Shown here piece by piece: positions 40,139-48,577 of a DNA stretch of 64,000 nucleotides (position 1 is the stretch's first letter; each line of letters opens with the position of its first letter). Made by a program: the position numbers and the translations under genes. Under the pieces are notes generated by a model. The model worked only from the letters and a program-made list of their open reading frames with translations. It ran no database searches and was not told the origin of the DNA. The DNA is taken from assembly GCA_964518595.1 (NCBI GenBank), contig CAZFHA010000006.1, positions 87,504 through 151,503 on the forward strand, read 5' to 3'. The stretch is from CAZFHA01 sp964518595. GTDB taxonomy: Bacteria > Bacillota > Clostridia > Saccharofermentanales > Saccharofermentanaceae.

Positions 40139-41382
40139 GAGCATTTCGAAAACAAACCTTTCTAAAAGTTACCTTCGCACTGATCATCCTCTTGATTATC
40201 GGTCAAATCATTGGTTCCCTGACAATTCGATACCTATTTATTCAAAGCCAAATCCACGAATTATTTCCACAACTACTCAATATTGCTGAAGATATTGCAA
40301 GTACAGGTGAGACTCACATAAGGAATGGCAGTTTTATTGTTAAAACTTATGATTTAAAGTTGCAAGACAGCAGTAGTAACGCTAATAAAAATACTAATTT
40401 GGAAACCCTAGATGAGGTACTAAAACAAGAGCTCACGCCTGATATCGAAAAAGTTCTGGCCGGTGAAGATGTTAAAACCTTGCGTCAACTAGAGGCCTTT
40501 CCACAAACCTCGATTATTTTAGGGACGCCAGTTTACCAAAGTGGCCAAATAGTCGGTGCGGTATTTTTATTAAAACCAGCCTCCGACTATAATGCTGCAC
40601 TCTACAGTTTTTATCTGGTTTTTTTCGGGGTCACCTTTATCTCCGGCGGTATTATTTTGTTTGTCTTACGATTATATCTGTTAAATCATGAAAAATTGGA
40701 GCAAACTCGAAGAGAATATGTGGCCAACGTCAGCCATGAACTTCGAAGTCCTATCTCTTCGGTTAAAGCACTCTCCGAGACCCTTTGCGACGACCTGATA
40801 GCAGATGAACAGGCAAAAAAAAGATATTATCATATTATCAGAAACGAAAGTTTTCGGTTGGAAAGGCTCATTAACGACATGCTAGAGCTCTCTAGATTGC
40901 AAAACAGTAAAGTAGCGCTGGAGAAGTCTGCGTTTGATGGCCAGTGCCTAAGCGATGAAATCACTGTCAAATATCCTCTCTTGGCCGAAGATATGGGCTT
41001 AGAGCTGATAGTCCAAAAAAATGTTAATACGCTACCAAAGCTCTATTCTAACTGCGATCGGATCATACAAGTCATTACTATTTTGATGGACAATGCCTTC
41101 AAATTCTGCGGAGAGGAAGGTACCGTAGAAATAGACTGCCAAATCAATCATAAATTTATTACCTTTCACATTAAGAACAGCGGCACCATTATTGAAAAGA
41201 AGGATATTCCCTTTATATTTGAGCGCTTTTACAAGAGTACCCAGAGCTATAATGCCCAAGGGAGTGGTTTAGGCTTAGCTATTGCCAAGGAAATCCTAAC
41301 AGCTCTGGGAGAAAATATTTACGTGAGTTCTGAGCAAGGAAAAGGCACGGTTTTTTCTTTTACCATAAGAAGAGCATTATAA
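40135..41382 (+). CDS. Sensor histidine kinase (PhoR-like)
   Basis: 415 residues. Membrane helix about 12-34, an extracellular domain of about 120 residues (about 35-154) and a second helix about 157-183. No obvious separate HAMP. HisKA with phospho-accepting H201 in 'NVSHELRSP', then an HATPase domain with 'MDNAFKFCG', 'FERFYKS' and 'GSGLGLAIAKE'. Signal unknown. The preceding lipoprotein may contribute to sensing. It overlaps the regulator by 4 bp. Confidence 0.93.
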   Translation: MRAFRKQTFLKVTFALIILLIIGQIIGSLTIRYLFIQSQIHELFPQLLNIAEDIASTGETHIRNGSFIVKTYDLKLQDSSSNANKNTNLETLDEVLKQELTPDIEKVLAGEDVKTLRQLEAFPQTSIILGTPVYQSGQIVGAVFLLKPASDYNAALYSFYLVFFGVTFISGGIILFVLRLYLLNHEKLEQTRREYVANVSHELRSPISSVKALSETLCDDLIADEQAKKRYYHIIRNESFRLERLINDMLELSRLQNSKVALEKSAFDGQCLSDEITVKYPLLAEDMGLELIVQKNVNTLPKLYSNCDRIIQVITILMDNAFKFCGEEGTVEIDCQINHKFITFHIKNSGTIIEKKDIPFIFERFYKSTQSYNAQGSGLGLAIAKEILTALGENIYVSSEQGKGTVFSFTIRRAL

Positions 41383-41383
41383 A

Positions 41384-41439
41384 GTGTCCCTTTTACGCTA
41401 AATTTGTGCCCTTTTTGTGCCACATTTTCTTGTTACCAT
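41384..41439 (+). promoter_or_regulatory. Direct-repeat operator and promoter upstream of the esterase
   Basis: TTTGTGCC occurs at 41403-41410 and again at 41414-41421, 11 bp apart. A related GTGTCC at 41384 is 22 bp before the first GTGCC. Helically phased direct repeats are the normal target of OmpR/PhoB-type regulators. An extended -10 TGTTACCAT (41431-41439) lies about 11 bp downstream without a -35, matching an activated promoter. Confidence 0.55.
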
Positions 41440-41469
41440 GGATAAATAAAAGAAAACGGAGGACGTAAC

Positions 41470-42558
41470 ATGAAAAAAACAATCGCAATATTTTTGCTGG
41501 GAATGTTGGCCATAGGGGCTGCAGCATGTACGACAGCAGATAAAAATACAACTACGGTACTGAGCAGTAGCTCCCCTTCAAGCCAGACTACTACAAATAG
41601 TACCTCTTCAAATTTATCTGCCGTTACAGAACAGGAGGATGATTCATTGTCAGGCGAAAAAACACCCAGAGGAGAAGGTGGCGGGCTAGGAAATAGCAGC
41701 CTCGATACCTCCTTTATCACAAATAAAGAAACGGACATCGCCTATGGAAGTATAAGCGATACACAAAAGCTGGATATTTATTATCCCAACGAAGCAAGTT
41801 CCGAACCCTACCCAGTGGTGATCGCGATACATGGCGGTGCCTTTATGATGGGAAATAAGACTGGAGGAGATGTTTCCTCCATGCTACAGGCTGTTAACTA
41901 TGGTTATGCCGTCGTGAGCGTTGATTACCGTCTGAGTAAAGAAGCCATTTTCCCTGCGGCTATTAGCGACATAAAAGCCGCCATCCGCTTTATTAAGGCC
42001 AATGCATCCAAATACAACCTAGATTCAGAAAAAATTGCGGTATGGGGAGACAGTGCAGGCGGAAACTTGGCTGCCCTGGCCGGCACCAGCGGTGACGATG
42101 ACAGCTTAAATGGCGATAACAAAGAAAATTTGGAGTATTCTTCGGCTGTACAAGCCGTCGTTGACTGGTTTGGACCAATTAATTTTCTGCTGATGGATGA
42201 GCAATTTGAAGCCGCCGGTGTGACTCCGAAAATGGGTCAAACCAGTACAGCGAATTCTCCCGAAAGTCAATATATTGGTGGCAACATTACCCAGAATGTT
42301 GAGCAAACAGAAAAGGCTAATCCGGAAAACTATATTACCAAAGATGATCCTTACTTTTTTATTCAACACGGAAGTGCCGACCAAAACGTACCCACACAAC
42401 AGAGCATTGATCTTGCAGCTAAGCTTAAGGAAAGTCTTGGCGAGGATAAAGTTACCTTGGAAATATTAGAAGGTGCTTCTCACGGCGGAACCCAGTTCGA
42501 CAGTGATGAGAATGTAAAAAAAGTAATCGCATTTCTGGATAGTGTTCTAAAAGGATAG
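41470..42558 (+). CDS. Lipid-anchored alpha/beta-hydrolase (esterase/lipase of the HSL/BD-FAE type)
   Basis: 362 residues. Lipobox 'IGAAAC' (Cys 20) and a Ser/Thr linker (about 25-80) place the enzyme on the outer membrane face. The catalytic domain has the oxyanion motif H121-GGAF, nucleophile S195 in 'GDSAGG', an Asp in 'HGSADQNVP' and the His in 'EGASHGG'. Such enzymes cleave acetyl or other short acyl esters, for instance from plant or cell-wall glycans. The substrate here is unknown. It directly follows a two-component operon and a direct-repeat operator, so it is the probable regulated output. Confidence 0.88.
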   Translation: MKKTIAIFLLGMLAIGAAACTTADKNTTTVLSSSSPSSQTTTNSTSSNLSAVTEQEDDSLSGEKTPRGEGGGLGNSSLDTSFITNKETDIAYGSISDTQKLDIYYPNEASSEPYPVVIAIHGGAFMMGNKTGGDVSSMLQAVNYGYAVVSVDYRLSKEAIFPAAISDIKAAIRFIKANASKYNLDSEKIAVWGDSAGGNLAALAGTSGDDDSLNGDNKENLEYSSAVQAVVDWFGPINFLLMDEQFEAAGVTPKMGQTSTANSPESQYIGGNITQNVEQTEKANPENYITKDDPYFFIQHGSADQNVPTQQSIDLAAKLKESLGEDKVTLEILEGASHGGTQFDSDENVKKVIAFLDSVLKG

Positions 42559-42693
42559 CTAATAGCTTCTGTTATATCCTCTCTATGCGGAAACGCAAAG
42601 GCTTATCAAATCTGATTTAATTTTTATGAGTAACGCAGGCTGATTTGCTCTCAAAATGATAAATAGCTATTAAGCCAAACACATATGTACTGA
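42559..42693 (+). other. Intergenic stretch after the esterase, no gene seen
   Basis: No ORF with an SD and no palindrome of note until the terminator at 42694. Confidence 0.4.
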
Positions 42694-42731
42694 AAAAAGA
42701 CTGGTTACTTGTGAGAGTAGTCAGTCTTTTT
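42694..42731. terminator. Bidirectional terminator between convergent genes
   Basis: A 16-bp stem (42694-42709 with 42716-42731, two G-T pairs), a 6-nt loop, and A- and T-runs at the ends. Confidence 0.88.
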
Positions 42732-42796
42732 ACTTATGCCGCTATAGACAGGAAATGTTATATTAATATCCCCACTATTTCCAAGTGAAGGAGTGA

Positions 42797-43234
42797 TTAT
42801 GTTTTAGCTCTTCCCCGCCTAATAATTGTACCCAGCGCCAGGCCCGCAAGAGCGATAATAGCCCCTTGGATAATCATGGAGAAGTGGGGGAAATTTAGCT
42901 TATCAAAAGCCAGCATGTTGGCCAGACTGAAAGTTGTATATTCAGCTAGCATATACATTATTCCAAAGACTACCGCAGATAGCCATTTATAAACACCCCA
43001 GTAGTTCCGGAGCCCAATAATCAGAGAAAGAAAAAGTGTTATTCCTGGAATTAGAATCAGGTGAAAAATGAAGCCATAACCTAAGGCATCGCCAGGATCA
43101 GTGAAAAACCAGAAAGATACTAGAGATAGAGTCCAGACAAAAAAGTAAGCAAGAATCAAAATTAATTTCCCATGATTTTTCTTGCCAATTTGATTTGCGT
43201 TCTTATTCTCAAGGTTTTCTAAACTCTCAGACAT
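42797..43234 (-). CDS. Four-helix membrane protein, unknown function
   Basis: 145 residues from ATG 43234 (AAGGAG 9 nt upstream). An ATG at 43252 is possible. The hydrophilic, Asn/Lys-rich N-terminus (about 1-24) is followed by four membrane helices (about 26-46, 50-72, 78-98 and 115-138) and a basic tail. No family recognised. It stands alone between a terminator and tRNA-Arg. Confidence 0.55.
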   Translation of the reverse strand: MSESLENLENKNANQIGKKNHGKLILILAYFFVWTLSLVSFWFFTDPGDALGYGFIFHLILIPGITLFLSLIIGLRNYWGVYKWLSAVVFGIMYMLAEYTTFSLANMLAFDKLNFPHFSMIIQGAIIALAGLALGTIIRRGRAKT

Positions 43235-43286
43235 AATAATTGTCTCCTTCATATCCTCTCTTTAAAAGGCTGGCAGTTATATGATT

Positions 43287-43322
43287 TAAAAAAAGGCTGA
43301 CCACGTATTAAGTAGTCAGCCT
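43287..43322 (-). terminator. Terminator of tRNA-Arg
   Basis: On the minus strand a 10-bp stem (43313-43322 with 43294-43303, one G-T pair) followed by seven T, starting 10 nt past the tRNA. Confidence 0.9.
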
Positions 43323-43331
43323 CTTATCTTA

Positions 43332-43407
43332 TGGCGCTTCGGACAGGAATCGAACCCATATCAACAGTACCGGAAACTGCTGTCCTATCCGTTGGACTAC
43401 CGAAGCA
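43332..43407 (-). tRNA. tRNA-Arg (anticodon CCG)
   Basis: A 76-nt cloverleaf on the minus strand with encoded CCA. Acceptor TGCTTCG pairs with CGAAGCG, D-stem GTCC/GGAC, anticodon stem GCAGT/ACTGT with loop TTCCGGT giving CCG (codon CGG). Confidence 0.96.
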
Positions 43408-43479
43408 CAATGCAGAAATAGGAGTCACCTCGCTGAACTGCATTGATATTATAGCCAATAGAGTTAGAAAACACAAGGG

Positions 43480-44247
43480 TTATGTTTCAGCCTGGGACCA
43501 AAACTCGATCAAATTCTTTAAGCTAACTTGAGAATGACGATAGCGATTTTTACCGGCAGTTTTGTTTTTCCAATCAATAGCGGCTACAGGACAAGCATTA
43601 ACACAGCCCATACAGAGCTCGCAGCTTTGCGAGAAAATTGGCCGACCTTGCTTATTTTGCTGTATGTTTGTTTTAGGACACACTTGCGTGCAGATACCGC
43701 ACTGCGTACAACTGTCGGAAATCCTAAAGTGAAGATCGGCTTTACCGCCTTTTCGAGGATATACCCGAGAAAATAGTCCATTTATTGGGGTAGAGGCTTT
43801 GGTCTTCACTACTTTTTGGGCTGCTAAATCCGCTGCAATTGCCCTAACGGCCTGATCAGCTTCCGAGTCCAGCTTGGGGTCTGCCTTAGGGTCAAACATG
43901 GGTAAGTAATTATCAATCATTTTAATCTGGGCACTATAACTCAGTTGTTGGCCTTTTTTGCGTAGGAGCTTGTCCAGTCCCCCTGCTACGCCTGCAATCA
44001 TCCCCCCGTAAGTGACCACTGCGTAGATATAGGGATTCGGTTTGGTAATTATCAGTTTTTCTACAAATTCCTTTACTGGTATTGGCATATTCCAAAAATA
44101 GGCTGGGAAAATAAACCCAATACTTTCTTCCTGACAGACTTCTGGATCACCTTTGATGGGAATGATTCGTGCCTTCTGACTCTGAGCCAGAGTTTGCGCC
44201 ACGTGAAGGCTATTGCCTGTTGAACTAAAACAGTAAATTACAGCCAT
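43480..44247 (-). CDS. EFR1-family flavodoxin-ferredoxin protein
   Basis: 255 residues. The N-terminal flavodoxin-like domain has 'FSSTGNSLHVAQ' (FMN phosphate loop) and 'FPAYFWNMPIPV'. The C-terminal part has two 4Fe-4S motifs, 'CTQCGICTQVCP' and 'CELCMGCVNACP'. EFR1 proteins are electron carriers or reductases of strict anaerobes, with unknown partners. It lies 41 bp after the MerR gene in the same direction and is the probable target of that regulator. Confidence 0.9.
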   Translation of the reverse strand: MAVIYCFSSTGNSLHVAQTLAQSQKARIIPIKGDPEVCQEESIGFIFPAYFWNMPIPVKEFVEKLIITKPNPYIYAVVTYGGMIAGVAGGLDKLLRKKGQQLSYSAQIKMIDNYLPMFDPKADPKLDSEADQAVRAIAADLAAQKVVKTKASTPINGLFSRVYPRKGGKADLHFRISDSCTQCGICTQVCPKTNIQQNKQGRPIFSQSCELCMGCVNACPVAAIDWKNKTAGKNRYRHSQVSLKNLIEFWSQAET

Positions 44248-44288
44248 AATTGTTTCCTTTTCCTTTGTGTTATTGTGCTTCTTTTAAA

Positions 44289-44753
44289 CTAGATGTCGCC
44301 GTCTTTGGCTTCTAGGGTAAAGCGACCATTTTGGCGAATATCCTCAAAGATTTTCTGAATATAGCCGTCTACCCGCTCTTCATTTTCGAGGAAGGCTGAC
44401 AAGTCATCCAGTAGAGGTAGAATTTGCTCCAGAGCATGAATAATACCTTGATAATTGGTTACTGTATCACGAAGTATTCCTAGCCTAACCTGAAATATCT
44501 CTTGGCAAAGGCGGCGGCAATTTTCACTGGGTTCTTTGTCAAACATGGACATTACGGTTTTTATTTCCGCCAATGAAAAGTGAGAATATTTCATGACCAC
44601 TACATAGCGTAGTGCTTCAATATCCATATCGGTGTAGTAGCGGTAGCCATTTTCAGCCCGGGTAGGTGATATAATCCCAAGCTTGTCATAATAACGCAGG
44701 GAGTCCACAGGAATTCCTGTTATTTCAGCGGTTTTACGAATCGTGTAATTCAT
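44289..44753 (-). CDS. MerR-family transcriptional regulator
   Basis: 154 residues from ATG 44753 (GGGAG 7 nt upstream). The N-terminal winged helix-turn-helix carries 'VDSLRYYDKLGIISP' and 'GYRYY'. A long coiled-coil dimerisation helix and a C-terminal effector region (about 115-154) follow. There is no Cys cluster for metal binding, so it belongs with the drug- or redox-responsive MerR proteins. It is transcribed from a promoter with a 19-bp spacer that contains its operator. Confidence 0.92.
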   Translation of the reverse strand: MNYTIRKTAEITGIPVDSLRYYDKLGIISPTRAENGYRYYTDMDIEALRYVVVMKYSHFSLAEIKTVMSMFDKEPSENCRRLCQEIFQVRLGILRDTVTNYQGIIHALEQILPLLDDLSAFLENEERVDGYIQKIFEDIRQNGRFTLEAKDGDI

Positions 44754-44802
44754 AAGGTCTCCCTTCCGATCTTGCCTGGCTGGTTCAAATCTAGTTTTTA
44801 CC

Positions 44803-44833
44803 AGCATAACATTGGAGTATACTCCAATGTCAA
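44803..44833 (-). promoter_or_regulatory. MerR-type promoter with 19-bp spacer and palindromic operator
   Basis: On the minus strand a consensus TTGACA (44833-44828), a 19-bp spacer and TATGCT (44808-44803). A perfect 22-bp palindrome (44809-44830, half-site ACATTGGAGTA) fills the spacer. This is the classical MerR arrangement, where the activator realigns over-spaced elements. Confidence 0.9.
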
Positions 44834-44865
44834 GGACAATAGAGAAGATAAATTTAAACTACTAT

Positions 44866-45288
44866 CTAATCAATAAAACCTTTGCTAATTGCATTTTCTA
44901 GATTTATAAAGCGGCACATGGCTGTTTTTACTTTGCGGAAATTAAACTTTTCATAGAAACCTTCTTTTCCCGGAGTGGCATATAACATAATATTTTTATC
45001 CTCTTGACCATCAAGAAGTTCTTGGATAATTATTGCGCCAATCCCCTTCCCCTGGTATTTACTATCAACCACGATATCGTATAAAACTCCCTGATATGAG
45101 CCATCCGTTAGTAAACGCCCACAGCCAATAAAGGATTCGCCATCATAAACAAATATTACCTTTGTGCTATTTTCGAAAGCGGCTTTATGCTTTGCCATAC
45201 TATAAACGGCCATACTCTCCTTTGATAACAAATCTATTACTTCTTGCCAGTTTATATTCTCTGTATCCAGTTGTAATCTTATATCCAT
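44866..45288 (-). CDS. GNAT-family N-acetyltransferase
   Basis: 140 residues from ATG 45288. The acetyl-CoA binding motif is 'DSKYQGKGIGAIIIQEL' (Q-x2-G-x-G). A preceding 'IGCGRLLTDGSYQGVLYDIVV' strand and a C-terminal 'GFYEKFNFRKV' segment follow the GNAT pattern for small-molecule acetylation. The substrate is unknown. A longer frame from 45357 lacks an SD. Confidence 0.85.
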   Translation of the reverse strand: MDIRLQLDTENINWQEVIDLLSKESMAVYSMAKHKAAFENSTKVIFVYDGESFIGCGRLLTDGSYQGVLYDIVVDSKYQGKGIGAIIIQELLDGQEDKNIMLYATPGKEGFYEKFNFRKVKTAMCRFINLENAISKGFID

Positions 45289-45374
45289 AATTACATTCCT
45301 ATCCTTTTGTTCAGAAGTATTCGATAGCCGATTTATGTATTCTCTTAAACACCTCATCTACTCAATTGTAGCGC

Positions 45375-45413
45375 AAAAGGGGCTGAATCTGTGTATTGAT
45401 TCAACCCCTTTTT
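45375..45413 (-). terminator. Terminator of the C-type-lectin adhesin gene
   Basis: A 15-position stem with one mismatch (45375-45389 with 45398-45412), ending in TTTT on the minus strand. Part of it, the 20 bp TTGATTCAACCCCTTTTTCT, recurs near 47680 on the other side of the gene. Confidence 0.75.
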
Positions 45414-45433
45414 CTACCTAGTGGAATGTAAGA

Positions 45434-47530
45434 TTATTGCCTTTGGGCTTTGCGTTTCTGATTAATCAGAAGACAGAGCCCGGCTCCGCTCAGTAGCATA
45501 AGTCCCCATGCCAAAGTCGGATTAGCTATTTCGCCTGATTTCGGCACTACAAGTGCTTTCCACTGGGCATAAAGAGTAACATAATTGCGTGGCATAGTGT
45601 CGGTGGTAAAATTCCAAGTTGTTCCCTTGCCGTCCTTAACGGTGTTCCACCCAGTAAAAGTGTAGCCATCTCTGGTAGGATTGGAAACACTTACCGCTGT
45701 CTGACCAACCTGAAGCACTTGCACTTCAGGTACCTGTCCTTTTCCGCCGTTTAGGTCAAAACGCAAGTTATAGGTTAAAGGGCCTGCAATTTGTGTCCAA
45801 ACAGCTTTCAACGTAATATTTTCGGCAGGCATTGTATTGGTGTTAAAGTCCCACTGGGTGTCGGTTGCGCTTCCGGTAGAATACCACCATCCCGCAAAAA
45901 TCCACCCTTCTCTTACCGGGTCTGGCACTGCTGTAGCTTTTGACCCAAAGGGAATACTTTGGGTCTGTGGTACCGTTCCGGTGGCACCGTTCAAATCAAA
46001 GCTTAACTGGAAATTTTCAGCTGTCCACTGGGCAAAAAGGGTCAGATTCTGACCGGGCATCTGGCTGCTGGCAAAATCCCAGGCACTGCCACTACCATCA
46101 GCGGCGGTATTCCATCCAGTGAAACGATAGCCGATTCTTTGTGGATTGGTAACGGACTGTACAAAAGTGGTCTCCGGCACTTGCTGGCTAACCGGGGGCT
46201 GCACACTGCCGGTATAGTTCAGATTAAAGTCTACCTGAAAAACAGGTGCATAGCGGTGAATCACCGTCTGGGGTTCATCAGAAAAGAGGCCTGTTTTCGG
46301 CGCACTGCTACTGTCTAAGCCAAGATAAGCATATCCAGATGGGGCAGGGCTGGCATCAGGTGCAGTATAATTGACTCCAATATTGCCAAACAAGTAGCTT
46401 TCGCTAAATAGCGCTGTGGAGTTCAACCTTAAGAACTGGACGGTAACCGGCGCTGGGAAAGGCGCTTGAAAACCGGCATGATCTTGTAAACGCTGTTCCC
46501 CCGAGTAACCGCCGTATTCTACATAGTAGCCTTTAATCGCAAAGTTGTTTGGGTTATACGGCAGGTCATTCCACTGAGAGCCAGAGTAAGCAAACTGTGT
46601 CACATACTCCGGCAAACCTCCGGTAAAACTATTATTCGGTTCACTGGGAGGTGTCCAGTTAACATACTGACCCGGAACCGAAGAACCGGTAGCGGCAGTA
46701 ACACCTTGGAAAAATACCGTACCTGCTTCGGGTCCATTGCTCCAATACCAACTGTTAGCAATTCCTACAGCATACTCAAAATCAGCGATATTAGTAGAAA
46801 TAACGTTTTCGTCATTAAGCAGGGTGTTAGTAGTCTTATTGCGCAAACGAGTTCCACCCAACCAGCCACCCTCTTTGGCAATAGAGTCATAGATAAAATC
46901 CTGTTCTCCCTGACTGGTTATTGTCGCTAAATAACCGGTTAAACCGTTGAAACTTCGTGTTTTGGCCGCATTATAGGCATTTAACCAGTTAATTACATCA
47001 TCCGGTACAAACTCATAGTAATGAACCACACCGTCAGCATCTACTCTGGAAGAAAGAAAATTTTCACTAACATTAACAGTTAGAGGAACAGCCGTAGTGG
47101 GAAATACATTTTCTGTTGTTAAAGTAAAGTAAAGATTGCTTTCTAAAAAACTGACTAAGGTTGTTGGCATACCATTAGTTAGGGGAGCAGGAATAATAAA
47201 ATTAATAATACTACCACTGACAAACTCATTCCATCCAGCGGGCAAACTGTAATGCGCCGTAAATTCCGAGGGTGGAATAATAGTCAGAGATTTATAGCCC
47301 AAAGAGCTGGCTGAAACATCTACGTTAGTTAAAACATAACGAACCCCATTGTTATTGGCAGCATCAGCTGTCACCTCAACCCCATAGGAAATATCATCTG
47401 TGGTTGACGGGTATACATTAGCAGCCGAGACAGAATGAGTAAAACCAATACCCAAAGGTAATATGACCGCAAGGCTTAATAGCATACGAACAAGTGTCCA
47501 TCTGTATTTTTGTTTGGATATGAAAGTCAT
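45434..47530 (-). CDS. Surface adhesin: C-type lectin-like domain plus three Listeria-Bacteroides repeats
   Basis: 698 residues. Signal peptide (about 1-36), a small beta-domain, then a C-type lectin-like domain (about 175-355) with 'GYLATITSQGEQDFI', 'EPNN' and 'QWNDLPY', the usual Ca/sugar-binding positions. Three Listeria-Bacteroides repeats of about 70 residues follow, each ending 'TLFAQW', 'TLKAVW' or 'TLYAQW'. The C-terminus has 'VPKSGE', a hydrophobic helix and a basic tail, a variant sortase signal. Expected to be wall-anchored and to bind glycans. GGAGGTG is the SD. Confidence 0.87.
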   Translation of the reverse strand: MTFISKQKYRWTLVRMLLSLAVILPLGIGFTHSVSAANVYPSTTDDISYGVEVTADAANNNGVRYVLTNVDVSASSLGYKSLTIIPPSEFTAHYSLPAGWNEFVSGSIINFIIPAPLTNGMPTTLVSFLESNLYFTLTTENVFPTTAVPLTVNVSENFLSSRVDADGVVHYYEFVPDDVINWLNAYNAAKTRSFNGLTGYLATITSQGEQDFIYDSIAKEGGWLGGTRLRNKTTNTLLNDENVISTNIADFEYAVGIANSWYWSNGPEAGTVFFQGVTAATGSSVPGQYVNWTPPSEPNNSFTGGLPEYVTQFAYSGSQWNDLPYNPNNFAIKGYYVEYGGYSGEQRLQDHAGFQAPFPAPVTVQFLRLNSTALFSESYLFGNIGVNYTAPDASPAPSGYAYLGLDSSSAPKTGLFSDEPQTVIHRYAPVFQVDFNLNYTGSVQPPVSQQVPETTFVQSVTNPQRIGYRFTGWNTAADGSGSAWDFASSQMPGQNLTLFAQWTAENFQLSFDLNGATGTVPQTQSIPFGSKATAVPDPVREGWIFAGWWYSTGSATDTQWDFNTNTMPAENITLKAVWTQIAGPLTYNLRFDLNGGKGQVPEVQVLQVGQTAVSVSNPTRDGYTFTGWNTVKDGKGTTWNFTTDTMPRNYVTLYAQWKALVVPKSGEIANPTLAWGLMLLSGAGLCLLINQKRKAQRQ

Positions 47531-47749
47531 CCTCTACACCTCCTATTTTGTCAGTATATCAAAATACGCTATCACATTTTATAAATTAATATAAACGTAA
47601 TAAACAAGAAAGATCTCCATGTCCTTTGCCAAGAGTCCTCTCAATAGAAAAAGAATAAAAAAGAGCCGAACCTATTTGTTGATTCAACCCCTTTTTCTAT
47701 TCTAAAAATGAAGCTCTCCCGTTAGTCTGATTCACTGTTAAACAGTAAA
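47531..47749 (-). other. Upstream region of the C-type-lectin adhesin, no gene seen
   Basis: It holds the diverged copy of the adhesin's terminator near 47660-47701 and the palindrome ACTGTT-A-AACAGT (47734-47746). No promoter stands out. Confidence 0.4.
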
Positions 47750-47790
47750 GGATGGGAAAACCTGCGGCACAGCAGCCGTTTTTCCCATCC
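47750..47790 (-). terminator. Stem-loop downstream of nadE
   Basis: GGATGGGAAAAC (47750-47761) pairs with the complementary block at 47778-47790 (one bulge), with a 16-nt loop. No clear T-run, so terminator function is probable but not certain. Confidence 0.5.
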
Positions 47791-47820
47791 TCAGCCATCT
47801 TAATAAAGTTAAAACCTAGG

Positions 47821-48567
47821 TTACTCGTCACAATCTATCATGGTATATTGGGGCATGGGCTGCAATTTATGCAGATTGAGAGCATGAAGCCGATCAATCT
47901 TAGCCTTCACCTCCGGTTCAGGCAAGATTCCCTGACGAATATACAAGTCCAAAGTCTCATAACTAAAACCTAAATTGTCCTCGTCGCTTTTGCCGCAAAG
48001 GCCATCAATAGGGATTTTTTCGGTGAAACGTGCCGGTAAACCGACCGCCTCTCCTACTGCCTTTACTTCCGTTACTGTTAAGTCAGCCAAAGGGCTAAAG
48101 TCTCCGGCCGCATCGCCGAATTTGGTAGAATAACCCACCCAGTCTTCACTATAATTGCAGGTGTTAGCCACCCGCCCACCGATACTGCCGGAAATACCGT
48201 AAAGAGTGGTCATCCGCACCCGCGCCGGTGTATTAGAAGTGGTAACCGGCGTTAAGGCAACTCCGGCTTGGCGGAACTGCTCATAGATCGCTTCCACCGC
48301 TTCGGCAATATTGATTTCTACAAAAGGAATGTTTAAGGTTTGGCAAAGATCATAGGCCACCGCGATGTCCTCTTGGGTACCTTGAGGCATCAATACCCCC
48401 AGTACCCGTTCCGCCCCCAAGGCTTCTACGCAAAGTGCCGCTACTACGGAGCTGTCTTTTCCCCCACTAATGCCAATAACCGCCTTGGTTTCTGGCCCGG
48501 CATTTTCTTTAAAATACATAGCAATCCAGGCTACGATTTGGTCTTTTATTCGATTCGCTTGAAACAT
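47821..48567 (-). CDS. nadE: NAD+ synthase (ammonia-dependent)
   Basis: 248 residues, the short ammonia-dependent form without a glutaminase domain. P-loop 'GISGGKDSS' of the adenine-alpha-hydrolase fold, 'NTCNYSEDWVGYSTKFGD' and 'GLCGKSDEDNLGFSYE' are all characteristic. It converts nicotinic acid adenine dinucleotide to NAD+. SD TAAGGAGG at the ideal distance. It is the last gene of an nrtR-pncA-nadE cluster that salvages nicotinamide. Confidence 0.96.
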   Translation of the reverse strand: MFQANRIKDQIVAWIAMYFKENAGPETKAVIGISGGKDSSVVAALCVEALGAERVLGVLMPQGTQEDIAVAYDLCQTLNIPFVEINIAEAVEAIYEQFRQAGVALTPVTTSNTPARVRMTTLYGISGSIGGRVANTCNYSEDWVGYSTKFGDAAGDFSPLADLTVTEVKAVGEAVGLPARFTEKIPIDGLCGKSDEDNLGFSYETLDLYIRQGILPEPEVKAKIDRLHALNLHKLQPMPQYTMIDCDE

Positions 48568-48577
48568 AAAATCCTCC

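Noticed and set aside
42694..42731. Possible inverted repeat of an insertion sequence
   Set aside because: A single hairpin with A/T-runs between convergent genes is a bidirectional terminator. No transposase is near.
44809..44830. 22-bp palindrome considered as a terminator
   Set aside because: It fills the 19-bp spacer of a consensus promoter and has no T-run. A MerR operator explains it fully.
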